The translations under genes and the position numbers were made by a program. A stretch of 64,000 nt of DNA from Dictyobacter kobayashii (GTDB taxonomy: Bacteria > Chloroflexota > Ktedonobacteria > Ktedonobacterales > Ktedonobacteraceae). Position 1 is the stretch's first letter. Each line of letters begins with the position of its first letter. The notes beneath the pieces are model-generated. The model made no database searches. It was not told the origin of the DNA and saw only the letters and a program-made list of their open reading frames with translations. The stretch covers positions 3,472,001 through 3,536,000 of the forward strand of contig NZ_BIFS01000001.1 of the NCBI RefSeq assembly GCF_003967555.1. Reading direction: 5' to 3'. Of this stretch, positions 55,189-63,964 are shown in pieces.

Positions 55189-57027
55189 ATGTCAAATAAT
55201 TATTCATCAGATTCCGAGCATGTATTACCAATAAGTGGCTCCCAACCTGGCCAGCCCGGGTTGCGCAATAACACGCCAGATAATGCACTGAATGTAAACA
55301 CACCGCCATCTTCTAGTGCCTCGCTAACTGAAACGGAAGGTAAAGTTGTTCCCAGAAGGTTAACTCCTGGTACAGTACTTTCGGGCGGGCGCTATAAGTT
55401 AGAAAAATTAATTGCTTCTGGTGGTATGGGTGCGGTTTATCGCGCGCTTGATACGCGTTTCAATCGCCCATGCGCCGTCAAAGAAATGCTGGATGAGTTT
55501 AATAATGAAGCTGAACGGACCCAGTCAGTTGAATGGTTTTCACGTGAAGCAACCTTGCTGCTGGATTTAAATCATCCTTGTATTCCACGTGTGCGCGACT
55601 TCTTTGCTGAGAATGGTCGGCACTACCTGGTAATGGACTTTATTGATGGACATACACTGGCCGAAGTTTTGGACCTGGAAGGAAATGTGGTGGGAGTAAA
55701 TGGGGCGCGTGGTGTGACAGAGGCGCGGGCTCGGAGCTGGATGCGCCAGGTCAGCAGCGTATTGAGCTACCTCCATTCACAGTTACCCCCTATTATCTTC
55801 CGCGATCTCAAGCCCTCTAATATCATGGTAACCGGACGCGATGAAGTTAAATTAATCGATTTTGGTATCGCTCGTACTTTCCAGTCGCAGCGCCAATCAA
55901 CTGTGATTATGACCCTGGGGTATGCTCCTCCTGAGCAACTACATGGTATGCCTGAGCCACGAAGTGATATTTATGCTCTGGGGGCAACGATGCATCGTTT
56001 GCTTACTCGCCATGACGCGGCTAATAATAAACCAAATGCCTTTGCCTTCCCTGCTTTACGCATGTTACGCCCTGATATTTCGCCAGCATTTGAGCAGATA
56101 GTGATGAAGTCGTTGGCGCCACAGTTGGATTTCCGCTGGTCTAGTGCGGCTGAACTGGAACGTGCCCTGATCAATTTACCACCGATTACGGTTGTTCCTC
56201 CCATGGCCAATCCTGTTCAAGGTAGAGGAAGTGAAGTAGCAAGTGGTGGTTCAGGTGGAGTGCCATCTACTCCAGGCCCGAGCTCAGCGCCGAACATTAC
56301 GCCAGTGCGGCCCGCATCAGCGTTGACTACTGGTCCTGCTGCGCCACACATCACTACCGCCCTTGGACATCTAGCTGCCGCACGTATTGAGGCCGCCCAT
56401 GACGCAGTCAAATGGGCCCATACATTAGAGCCTCAGAACGCGGTTGTACATAAAATTTTTGGCCAGGTCTTCGCGCGACGAACGCCGCCGCAGCCAGACC
56501 TGGCACTACAGGCTTACAACCGCTCTTTGCAGCTGAATCCTGGCGATGCAGAAACCCATAAGCTAATTGGAGATGTCTGGTATTTCTTGCGTCAGAATCC
56601 CCTTCAGGCCATTCCAGCGTATACTCAGGCGCTCCGACTCAACGCTCAAGATTTTGAGACGCACGATCGGCTGGGACAATGTTTTGAGAAGACGAATCAA
56701 GTTGAGCCTGCTATCCGTGAATATCAAGAGGCCCTACGCCTGGCTCCGGCGCGACCAGAGATTTTGCGTTTGCGGTTATACTTCTCACTAGGCCAGTTAG
56801 CTATGCGTAACAATCAATGGCCTGTGGCGGAAAACGCTTTTGTACAGGTATTGATCTTAAACGCGGCCGAGCCCCAGGCTCGTTTCTTACTCAGTCAGGT
56901 GTATGAGCGTGAAGGAAAGCTGGAAGATGCATTCCGCGAGTGTGGTTATGTCATGAATGGGCCAATGGGAAATACTCCTGCGGCTCAGCAATTATTCTTT
57001 AGTTTGAAAAATCGTTTAGGACGATAA
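55189..57027 (+). CDS. Hanks-type Ser/Thr protein kinase with C-terminal TPR
   Basis: A 612-residue soluble kinase. The glycine loop is LIASGGMGAVYRALD, the ATP lysine is in CAVKEMLDEF, the catalytic loop is IIFRDLKPSNIM (residues about 200-212) and the metal site DFGIARTF. Phe replaces the usual His of HRD, while the Asp and Lys are kept, so activity is likely. The substrate-anchoring GYAPPEQ is present. A Gly/Ser/Pro linker follows, then about four TPR units from residue 390 (AHDAVKWAHTLEPQNAVVHK, YNRSLQLNPGDAETHKLIGD, YTQALRLNAQDFETHDRLGQ). No transmembrane segment. The PP2C phosphatase gene starts 48 bases downstream, so kinase and phosphatase are an operon-like pair. Confidence 0.93.
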   Translation: MSNNYSSDSEHVLPISGSQPGQPGLRNNTPDNALNVNTPPSSSASLTETEGKVVPRRLTPGTVLSGGRYKLEKLIASGGMGAVYRALDTRFNRPCAVKEMLDEFNNEAERTQSVEWFSREATLLLDLNHPCIPRVRDFFAENGRHYLVMDFIDGHTLAEVLDLEGNVVGVNGARGVTEARARSWMRQVSSVLSYLHSQLPPIIFRDLKPSNIMVTGRDEVKLIDFGIARTFQSQRQSTVIMTLGYAPPEQLHGMPEPRSDIYALGATMHRLLTRHDAANNKPNAFAFPALRMLRPDISPAFEQIVMKSLAPQLDFRWSSAAELERALINLPPITVVPPMANPVQGRGSEVASGGSGGVPSTPGPSSAPNITPVRPASALTTGPAAPHITTALGHLAAARIEAAHDAVKWAHTLEPQNAVVHKIFGQVFARRTPPQPDLALQAYNRSLQLNPGDAETHKLIGDVWYFLRQNPLQAIPAYTQALRLNAQDFETHDRLGQCFEKTNQVEPAIREYQEALRLAPARPEILRLRLYFSLGQLAMRNNQWPVAENAFVQVLILNAAEPQARFLLSQVYEREGKLEDAFRECGYVMNGPMGNTPAAQQLFFSLKNRLGR

Positions 57028-57075
57028 GAGGCAATCTTTTATGCACTGTCTATCTGGCATGAAGGGAAAGTGTCA

Positions 57076-59669
57076 ATGAGTACGCATCGTCTCAGCTCTA
57101 GGAGATACAAGAGCTTCCGACTGTTTGTTTTCCCTGTACTCGCTTGGCTCGTGATCGCCCTACAAGTGGGGCTCTCCTCCACTGCCCTGGCTGCCGCTCA
57201 ACAAACTTCTGCGTCACCTCCTGCCCAGGATGTGAGTCGAGCAGGCGTTTCTGTTGTTCGCCTTCTTATGTCATATGTGGGCACTGATAATAATGGGTCT
57301 GCGGCAAACTCTAATATTATGTGTACAGGATTAGGGGTTCTGGTCAGAAGTCAACTGAAAGCTGGCAACTCCAATCTGTATGAAAACTGGGTATTGACCG
57401 ATGGTACATTGGTCAATAATGAGAAAAAGGCTACCTGCTTGTCATCTGCGCCGGCGGCGACGCTGTCTCAGATCTCTATTTATACAAGCAGTCTCTATAA
57501 TTCACAGCAACTCATCAAGTTTGATGCCAAAGCTAACGCTATTTCTGTACGTTGCCCTGCCGGTTCGAAACCATGTACTGATGGTCCTGTACTCTTTTCT
57601 TTTACCAGTGGAATACAGGAACCACAACCTTTCATTGATTTATCGACCAGCCAGGGAACTAGCACAAACGGTGCGGCGCAGAATCATGCACTCATCTTAG
57701 CTAAGAGCGATGCTTCGCTGGATGGTTTGCAAACTTCTACGGTGGGCTCTGACCAACCAAATAACTATGCAAATCAACTGGCCTCGTATCGTACACCAAT
57801 TACCAGGTCTCTGGATAATAAAGAGCTTGAGGCCGGGACTCCGCTGGTGAACGCTGCGGGTGAACTGGTTGGTATGCGTGTTTCCCACGCCAGTACCCTG
57901 CTTTCTCTGGATACGCTTCGACCTTTTCTGGATGCAACTCTTCCAAAGGTTAGTAGCACTTCTGTTGTCAGCCCGGTATATGATAATTGGAAAAAAGGCA
58001 TGGACGCTTATTATCAACAAATGCTGGATAAGGCTCAGCCAGATTTTAGAAATGCCTATGCAGCAAACAGTAATTTTCAGGCTGCACAACAATTCGCTTC
58101 AGCGGGTGCGCAAAATTCAAGAGAGGTAAGCAGGCTGATAGCTCCTACACCGGCTCCAGCCAGTGGGCTCTCTTTCCTGGGTTTGCGTTTCCCTTACTGG
58201 CAGGTTGCTGTTCTGGTTGGTATACTGCTGGTGCTAGTGGCCCTGGTGCTCTTTATGTTCTGGCGGGCACGTACAAAGCAGAGAAAACGCTTAGATGCGG
58301 AGCTGGCTGATGCCGAGCAGCGAGCAACCATTGAGGCCCAGCGCATTCGCCTGGCTGAGATGGAGGCTGCTCAAGGCAAGGGAAGTGCGAGTCAATCAGG
58401 TTCCCTCGCCGCGCAGCCAGCGATCCTTAAGACCGGACCTCTCGGGACCCCGGCCCTGCATTGTCCTCGCTGTGGTGATCTGGTAGCGCCAGAAGATAAC
58501 TTCTGTACCAATTGCCAGCAGCAGCTTTTGCCTGCTGATCTTGCTGCGCTTTCACCTGAGAAGCCTGCTTTTTCTGGATCGCCCAATGGGGCACATGCCT
58601 CTGTTGTGCCTGCATCTCCATCTTCATCGTCACGCTCGATTGCGGAACAGCCCACGATTGTGCCTGCCGGCGCCATTGCGGAACAACCCACGATTGTGCC
58701 GGGTCGCTCGATTTCTGAGCAGCCGACGATCGATATCCCTGCTGGCAGTGAGTCAACTGCCCCGCTGGATCCTGAGAAGACGGTACCATATGCTATGCGA
58801 CAACTGAGTGGTCGACGTCTAGGTATTGTGGTGGGCGCACGCTCAGATCCGGGTATTAAGCGTAAATATAAGCCAAACGAAGATAGCCTGTTTGCCGCCC
58901 AGGGACTGGTAAATAGCGCGCAGAAGCCGCCGATGTTTGGTTTGTTTGTGGTTGCTGATGGTATGGGGGACATGCCAATGGTGAAGATGCCAGTCGCACA
59001 GCTATTCAAGCGATTGTAAATTATCTGTTGCCGAAGATCTATGGGCAAGGATTACGTCAGGATGAGGCATATGCTCGTCTCCTGGCTGAAGGTGTGCAGG
59101 AAGCTAACCTGGCAGTGCATCAGAATAATATGCAACAAAATGGCGATATGGGCACAACCATTACGGCTACTTTAGTTGTTGATGGTATGGCTTATATTGT
59201 AAATGTCGGAGATAGTCGAACCTATCTGTATCGCCCATCTACCGGGCTACGGAAAGTAACGACAGATCATTCGGTTGTAGCAAGTCTTGTAGATGCCGGC
59301 ATTATCAAGCCGGATGATATCTATACCCATCCGAAACGCAATCAGATCTATCGTAGTCTGGGTGAAAAGCCTGGGGTCGAGGTCGATTCGTTCAAGGAGG
59401 CTCTACAGCCCGGTGATAAATTATTGCTTTGCTCAGATGGCTTATGGGATATGGTACGAGATCCTAAAATTGAATCAGTGGTTAAAGCTCCTGATTCTAA
59501 CCCTGCCATTGTCGGTGAGGCTTTGATCAAAGCTGCTCTTGAGGGTGGCGGAGAAGATAACGTCAGTGTGATTGTCGTGCATGTGACTGAGCCAGTCGAG
59601 ACGGCTGGGATGCCTCGTATGCAATTAATTGCGAAGCCCGACTCAGTACAGATGCCCCAGTTACAGTAA
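57076..59669 (+). CDS. Membrane PP2C phosphatase with degenerate protease-like outside domain and zinc ribbon (one frameshift at 58965-58969)
   Basis: About 864 residues once one G is restored (DGMGGHANGEDASRTAIQA). Parts in order: a signal anchor (PVLAWLVIALQVGLSSTALA); an outside domain of about 250 residues with a trypsin-like outline (CTGLGVLVRS, NWVLTDGTLV, AGTPLVNAAGELVGMRV) but no catalytic His or Ser; a TPR-like stretch; a transmembrane helix (AVLVGILLVLVALVLFMFW); a coiled region; a zinc ribbon (CPRCGDLVAPEDNFCTNC); three EQPTI repeats (58639-58740); and the PP2C domain with PNEDS, VADGMGG, VGDSRTYLYR, LLCSDGLWDMV and GGEDNVSVIV. It should reverse the adjacent kinase and may read a signal outside. 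ATG 57076 follows AAGGG. Confidence 0.85.
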
Positions 59670-59671
59670 AA

Positions 59672-59700
59672 TTGTCGCTCCTTCTTCCCTGTGCTATAAT
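59672..59700 (+). promoter_or_regulatory. Sigma-70-type promoter of the nuo operon
   Basis: TTGTCG (59672-59677), 17-base spacer, TATAAT (59695-59700). The promoter begins two bases after the PP2C stop. Transcription would start near 59707. Confidence 0.7.
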
Positions 59701-59718
59701 CTAGACAGCATTTTCTTG

Positions 59719-59742
59719 ACCTCCGCTCCTATTAGCGGAGGT
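59719..59742 (+). promoter_or_regulatory. Leader hairpin of the nuo transcript
   Basis: Perfect nine-base stem ACCTCCGCT / AGCGGAGGT with six-base loop, about 12 bases from the predicted transcript start and just before the ribosome site GGGAGG of nuoA. No T-run follows, so not a terminator; note that the AGGAGG-like side of the stem (GGAGGT) could compete with the true ribosome site. Confidence 0.55.
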
Positions 59743-59763
59743 ATTTGTTGGGAGGAAAAGCTC

Positions 59764-60132
59764 GTGTCAACAACGGCTAATATTGGATATTTATATGCAG
59801 GTATCTTGCTGGCAGCAGGATTTGTGTTTGTGCTCGTGGCAACGACCGCAGCAAACATACTTGCTCCCCATAAAGCAACAAAAGAAAAACTGCAAACTTA
59901 TGAGTCTGGCGAAACTCCCATTGGCTCCGCTTGGGTTCAATATCCACTTGGATTCTACATCTTCGCCCTGTTGTTTGTGGCCTTTGATGTGGATATCGTT
60001 TTTATCATTTCCTGGGCTATAATCTTTAAACAGTTAAGCATTTTTGGTTTCTGCGAGATCGTGTTCTTTATTGTTGTTCTCGCACTTGGATTGGTTTATG
60101 CATGGCGTAAGGGAGTAACTCGATGGATCTAG
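59764..60132 (+). CDS. nuoA: NADH-quinone oxidoreductase subunit A
   Basis: Small membrane subunit of complex I, 122 residues with three transmembrane helices. Family blocks: KLQTYESGETPIGSAWVQYP and FALLFVAFDVDIVFIISWAI. The GTG at 59764 is the start: GGGAGG lies nine bases before it and it gives the normal family length. The upstream in-frame extension to 59629 falls within the PP2C gene and promoter and is not coding. First gene of the nuo operon; nuoC overlaps it by ten bases. Confidence 0.93.
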   Translation: MSTTANIGYLYAGILLAAGFVFVLVATTAANILAPHKATKEKLQTYESGETPIGSAWVQYPLGFYIFALLFVAFDVDIVFIISWAIIFKQLSIFGFCEIVFFIVVLALGLVYAWRKGVTRWI

Positions 60133-60875
60133 TACCACGTTCGAAAAATATTCCCAGTGCCACGACTGGATATCGTGATCAGAACGCTGCTCTTGCTCGC
60201 GATCTGGCTCCAATCGCTCAGATTACTGGTAAGCCTGTTGTGCCTCAGGTGCAGAAAGGCGATTACCTTGGTCTTGAGGTTGAGCGTGAGAATCTTGTGG
60301 CGGTCTGTCGTTTTTTACGCGATCAACTCGGTTTTGACCTGCTCAGTAGCATTTCGGGCGTCGACATGTTAGATCATTTAGAAACGCTCTACCATGTTCG
60401 TTCGACGACCCGTGATCAATTGTTGCAGTTGAAGGTACGTATCAATTCTGATGCTGTTGAAGTCGATAGCGTGGTCTCGGTCTGGCCAACGGCAAATTGG
60501 TTGGAGCGCGAGACCTATGATATGTATGGCATTCGTTTTGCTGGTCATCCTGATCTGCGCCGTATGCTGCTCGATGATGATTTTGAAGGGTACCCCCTCT
60601 TAAAGAGCTTCCACCAGGTTCCCTTAACGGTGAAACCTCGTGCCACGACACAGATTGACCCGAATATGGCCGTTTCCGGTAAGTACCAGCAGCAGAATCT
60701 TGAGCGTGTTGTACAGAAGAAATTGGGCCAGGGTATGGAGGAGCGTCTCCATCCGGGTACACCTACTTTTGGTCATGCCAATGAATCCGCTCAGACGGAA
60801 GCGAATTTGCATGAATCGTCGCAGGCAGGTGAGTCTGTGCCGGGAACCAGCCCGTCATCTAATGGAAACGCGTAG
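60123..60875 (+). CDS. nuoC: NADH-quinone oxidoreductase subunit C
   Basis: A 250-residue complex I subunit (30 kDa type) of the peripheral arm. Signature ERETYDMYGIRFAGHPDLRR and MLLDDDFEGYPLLKSF. The N-terminal 40 residues are less conserved. About 70 residues follow the domain that are polar and probably disordered (ending GESVPGTSPSSNGNA), longer than usual. GGGAG lies before the ATG, which overlaps the nuoA end. nuoB, which normally stands between nuoA and nuoC, is missing here. Confidence 0.93.
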   Translation: MDLVPRSKNIPSATTGYRDQNAALARDLAPIAQITGKPVVPQVQKGDYLGLEVERENLVAVCRFLRDQLGFDLLSSISGVDMLDHLETLYHVRSTTRDQLLQLKVRINSDAVEVDSVVSVWPTANWLERETYDMYGIRFAGHPDLRRMLLDDDFEGYPLLKSFHQVPLTVKPRATTQIDPNMAVSGKYQQQNLERVVQKKLGQGMEERLHPGTPTFGHANESAQTEANLHESSQAGESVPGTSPSSNGNA

Positions 60876-60906
60876 TGAAGTTGCGACCAGGACGTGAGTG
60901 AATATC

Positions 60907-61209
60907 ATGCCAAAGTCGAAAAAACAGCAAAATATGTCTGCGGCTGCCCGCGCTAACAGGTCTATTCCAGTTACACCTGGCGCTGTGCCTGCCAGGAGGG
61001 GCGTTTCGCAGAATAGTAATGCAACAACGGGATTGGTAATGGGCGCCATTGTGGCGGTTGGGTGCTGGTTTGTAGCCTACACCTTTACCTTGCAGGAGAG
61101 CCCGAATCGTTATCTTTTTGCTGGCATGATGGCCATGATCGCGTTAATGTGGTCGATTAGCTTCTACGTTCGTTTACGGAAGTGGCAACGAAGAAGACAA
61201 ACAAACTAG
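60907..61209 (+). CDS. Small two-helix membrane protein within the nuo operon
   Basis: A 100-residue protein between nuoC and nuoD. A basic N terminus (MPKSKKQQNMSAAARANRSI) is followed by two transmembrane helices (GLVMGAIVAVGCWFVAYTFT and FAGMMAMIALMWSISFYVRL) and a basic end (RKWQRRRQTN). The layout and MPKSK start recall CrgA cell-division proteins, but the similarity is too weak to name it. The start may be the GTG at 60898 or the ATG at 60907. Spacing to both neighbours (31 and 9 bases) shows it is part of the operon. Confidence 0.65.
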   Translation: MPKSKKQQNMSAAARANRSIPVTPGAVPARRGVSQNSNATTGLVMGAIVAVGCWFVAYTFTLQESPNRYLFAGMMAMIALMWSISFYVRLRKWQRRRQTN

Positions 61210-61218
61210 AGGAAGCTT

Positions 61219-62370
61219 ATGGCTACGAACCAAGATACTGATCTTCAAGCCCAGGCTGGTATTTCAGCTGAGGGCACGAAGACGCAGGAAATGTTGCTGA
61301 ACCTGGGTCCGCAGCACCCCAGTACCCACGGTGTGTTGCGTCTGATTATGACCCTGGAAGGCGAAACTATCACCGGGTGTACCCCTGTAATCGGCTACCT
61401 GCATCGTGGTCTGGAGAAAATCCTGGAAAACCGCCCCTATATGGGAGGTATTCGCTATATGGATAACTCCGACTACCTGTCTCCGATGCTGAATGAGACT
61501 GCGTATGTTGGTGCAGTCGAGCAGTTAATGGGGATTGAGGCGCCACGGCGTGCACAATATATCCGTTTGCTCACCAATGAGTTGCAGCGTATCGCTAGCC
61601 ACCTGGTTGGTATCGGTACCTACGGTATGGACCTGGGTGCGTCGACTCCTATTCTGTGGGCGTTCCGCGATCGTGAAGGTATCCTTTCTATGTTTGAGGC
61701 CCTGGGTGGTAGTCGCTTTAACGTCAACTATATGCGCGTTGGCGGAGTACTGCACGATTTCCCTAAGGGCTGGCTGGATGAGTGTTCAGCTTTCCTTGAT
61801 CGTTTAGAAGAGAACATGAAGGAAATGGATGCGCTGCTCAGTGGCAACGAAATCTTCATGTCCCGTACACAGGGCGTTGGTTATATCGATCCTCAGCAGG
61901 CTCTGGCCTATGGTCTGACCGGACCTATGCTGCGCGCCAGCGGCGTCAACTGGGACCTGCGTGTGAATCGTCCTTATATGGCTTATCGGGAAGTCCCTGT
62001 AAATACCTATGTGCGCCAGGAAGGCGACTGCTACGCACGTTACTATGTGCGCATGCAAGAGATTACCGAGAGCATTCGTCTCTGCCGGGTGGCGATTGAT
62101 AAAATGCCTGGCGGAGCAATCAGTACCCGGACACCGATCGCTCTGCGTCCTCCTCGTGGTGAGACCTACTTTGCGGTTGAGAGTAGTAAGGGTGAACTGG
62201 GCGTCTACATGATTAGCGATGGTAGCGAATATCCATGGCGCGCCAAGCTGCGTGGACCCTCGTTTATCAATCTGCAGATTGTGCCTGAGCTGATGCGTGG
62301 CCACAAGATGAGTGACGCGATTGCTATTCTGGGTAGTACTGACATCGTACTTGGCGAGGTTGACCGGTAA
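61219..62370 (+). CDS. nuoD: NADH-quinone oxidoreductase subunit D
   Basis: The 49 kDa-type subunit of complex I, 383 residues, lining the quinone site with NuoB. Blocks: LNLGPQHPSTHGVLRLIMTL with the quinone-site His, GYLHRGLEKILENRPYMGGI, RYMDNSDYLSPMLNE, and PRGETYFAVESSKGELGVYM, LRGPSFINLQIVPELMRGHK near the end. The stop is followed after 75 bases by nuoH. GAGGAAG precedes the ATG. Confidence 0.97.
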   Translation: MATNQDTDLQAQAGISAEGTKTQEMLLNLGPQHPSTHGVLRLIMTLEGETITGCTPVIGYLHRGLEKILENRPYMGGIRYMDNSDYLSPMLNETAYVGAVEQLMGIEAPRRAQYIRLLTNELQRIASHLVGIGTYGMDLGASTPILWAFRDREGILSMFEALGGSRFNVNYMRVGGVLHDFPKGWLDECSAFLDRLEENMKEMDALLSGNEIFMSRTQGVGYIDPQQALAYGLTGPMLRASGVNWDLRVNRPYMAYREVPVNTYVRQEGDCYARYYVRMQEITESIRLCRVAIDKMPGGAISTRTPIALRPPRGETYFAVESSKGELGVYMISDGSEYPWRAKLRGPSFINLQIVPELMRGHKMSDAIAILGSTDIVLGEVDR

Positions 62371-62445
62371 ATGTGTTTGTGAAGAAGCAAGCAGGATTGA
62401 GTACACCTCTCTCCTGTTCGCTACTTTACCTTTGGAGTTATTCAT

Positions 62446-63863
62446 ATGTTTGCAATGATTGTAGCCGACAGCGCTCCGTGGTGGCTGTTTTTATCACAGC
62501 TGTGGGGGGGATCATTTCCTGGCCTTTCCTGCAGTTTGTGGTCACCTTCCTGACCGTTTTCGGTTTTGTTCTGACCAGTGCTACGATCCTGGTTCTCGCC
62601 GAGCGTAAAATATTGGCCTGGATGCAGGACCGCGAAGGACCCCTTCATACTGGTCCCTGGGGTCTGTTGCAGTCGGTGGCGGACGTCGGTAAGCTGTTGC
62701 TTAAAGAAGATATCCGCGTCAAAGAGGCAGACAAGATGATGTTCTTGCTGTCACCGTCTGTCTTTATGGCACCTGTTATCGCAGCTTTTGCGGTACTGCC
62801 ATTCTCACCTTATCTTCAGTTACCTGGTGGTGCTTTATCAACCGGCCTGATCTTCCTGGTAGCGATGAGCTCAATCGACGTTATCGGTGTAATTATGGCT
62901 GGTTGGGGCTCAAATAACAAATATTCGTTGATTGGTGGCCTGCGTTCGGCCGCCCAGATGATTTCGTATGAGCTGCCTCTGGTACTGGCCTTTGTTGGCG
63001 TCATTATGTTGACCAGCATCCTGGCTGGCCTGCCAGGTTTCCCTCATCAGGATACCCCTGGTGTAGGCACAATCTCTCCCTACGAGATCATGCTGTTTCA
63101 GAACGCGGCCTGGCACAATACTGGTATTCCTGTACTGGACTTCATCTTCCAGGGCTTTACTCCCTGGTCATGGTTCTTCCTCTTCCAGCCTCTGATGTTG
63201 ATCATCTACTACACCTGTGGTCTGGCTGAGACGAACCGTGCTCCTTTCGACCTGCCTGAGGCTGAGTCCGAACTGGTTGCCGGTTACATGACCGAGTATA
63301 GCGGTATGCGCTGGGCTATGTTCTTCCTGGGTGAGTACGGTAATATGACCATCGCTTCGGCTGTGGCCTCCTACCTCTTCCTGGGCGGCTTTGCTGGTCC
63401 TGGTGTGGGCTGGCTGACGTCTCAGGGTTCCTTGCTGTGGGGCTTTGTTGGTAATATTCTGGCCCTGCTCTACTTTGTCTTCAAGATTTACGCCCTGTGT
63501 GGTGTCTTCATCTGGATCCGTGCTACGCTGCCACGTCTGCGTGCTGACCAGCTGATGCAGTTCGCCTGGTTGATCTTGATGCCGGTTACACTGGGCAATA
63601 TCCTGGTTACCGGGTTGCTGTACTTCCTGACTGCGAGCCTGCCAACCTGGGTCTTCCTGACCGTGCTGGCGGCTGTAAACTGGGCAAGCCTCTTTGGCTT
63701 CATCTGGCTGGTTGGTCGTGTAACTACCTCGACCACACGCCGTGCTCAGGCACCCGCTATCCGTGCTCAGTTGCGTGCTAAGTCCGCGACGCCAACCCCG
63801 GCTCTGCGCGATGGTGTACCAACCCGCGTGGCCCTGCCTGCCGGTGCTGGTAGCCACGAGTAA
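62446..63863 (+). CDS. nuoH: NADH-quinone oxidoreductase subunit H (one frameshift at 62504-62510)
   Basis: Membrane subunit of complex I next to the quinone chamber, about 472 residues. Blocks: LAERKILAWMQDREGP, ADVGKLLLKEDIR, SIDVIGVIMAGWGSNNKYSL, GLRSAAQMISYELPL, and LAETNRAPFDLPEAESELVA. The true start is the ATG at 62446 (MFAMIVADSAPWWLFLSQLW), with GGAG ten bases upstream; it is in a different frame from the body and joins it if a run of seven G at 62504-62510 is eight. The same-frame extension from 62373 has no ribosome site and reads unlike the family. The C-terminal 50 residues are polar. The operon ends here at a strong hairpin. Confidence 0.93.
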
Positions 63864-63868
63864 ACTCA

Positions 63869-63924
63869 ATTATAAAAAAGCAGGTGGACCAGCTATCTCG
63901 CTGGTCCACCTGCTTTTTTATAAT
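63869..63924. terminator. Terminator of the nuo operon
   Basis: Perfect 25-base stem (63869-63893 with 63900-63924), six-base loop, with six T on the downstream arm. Confidence 0.9.
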
Positions 63925-63940
63925 GCGCTAGCTTATTTGA

Positions 63941-63964
63941 GTTCGGGCGCATACGCGCCCGAAC
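63941..63964. terminator. Second hairpin downstream of nuoH
   Basis: Stem GTTCGGGCGC / GCGCCCGAAC around ATAC, followed by TGTTTTATAAT. It may act as a backup terminator. The TATAAT at 63970 may also be a -10 element for a gene beyond the window. Confidence 0.5.

Noticed and set aside
58940..59040. Programmed frameshift in the PP2C gene
   Set aside because: The site is a plain G run inside the conserved catalytic motif, where a shift would leave most products dead. No slippery heptamer with a following structure was seen.
59629..59763. Longer N terminus for NuoA
   Set aside because: The extension lies in the PP2C end, promoter and hairpin. The GTG at 59764 has a good ribosome site and gives family length.
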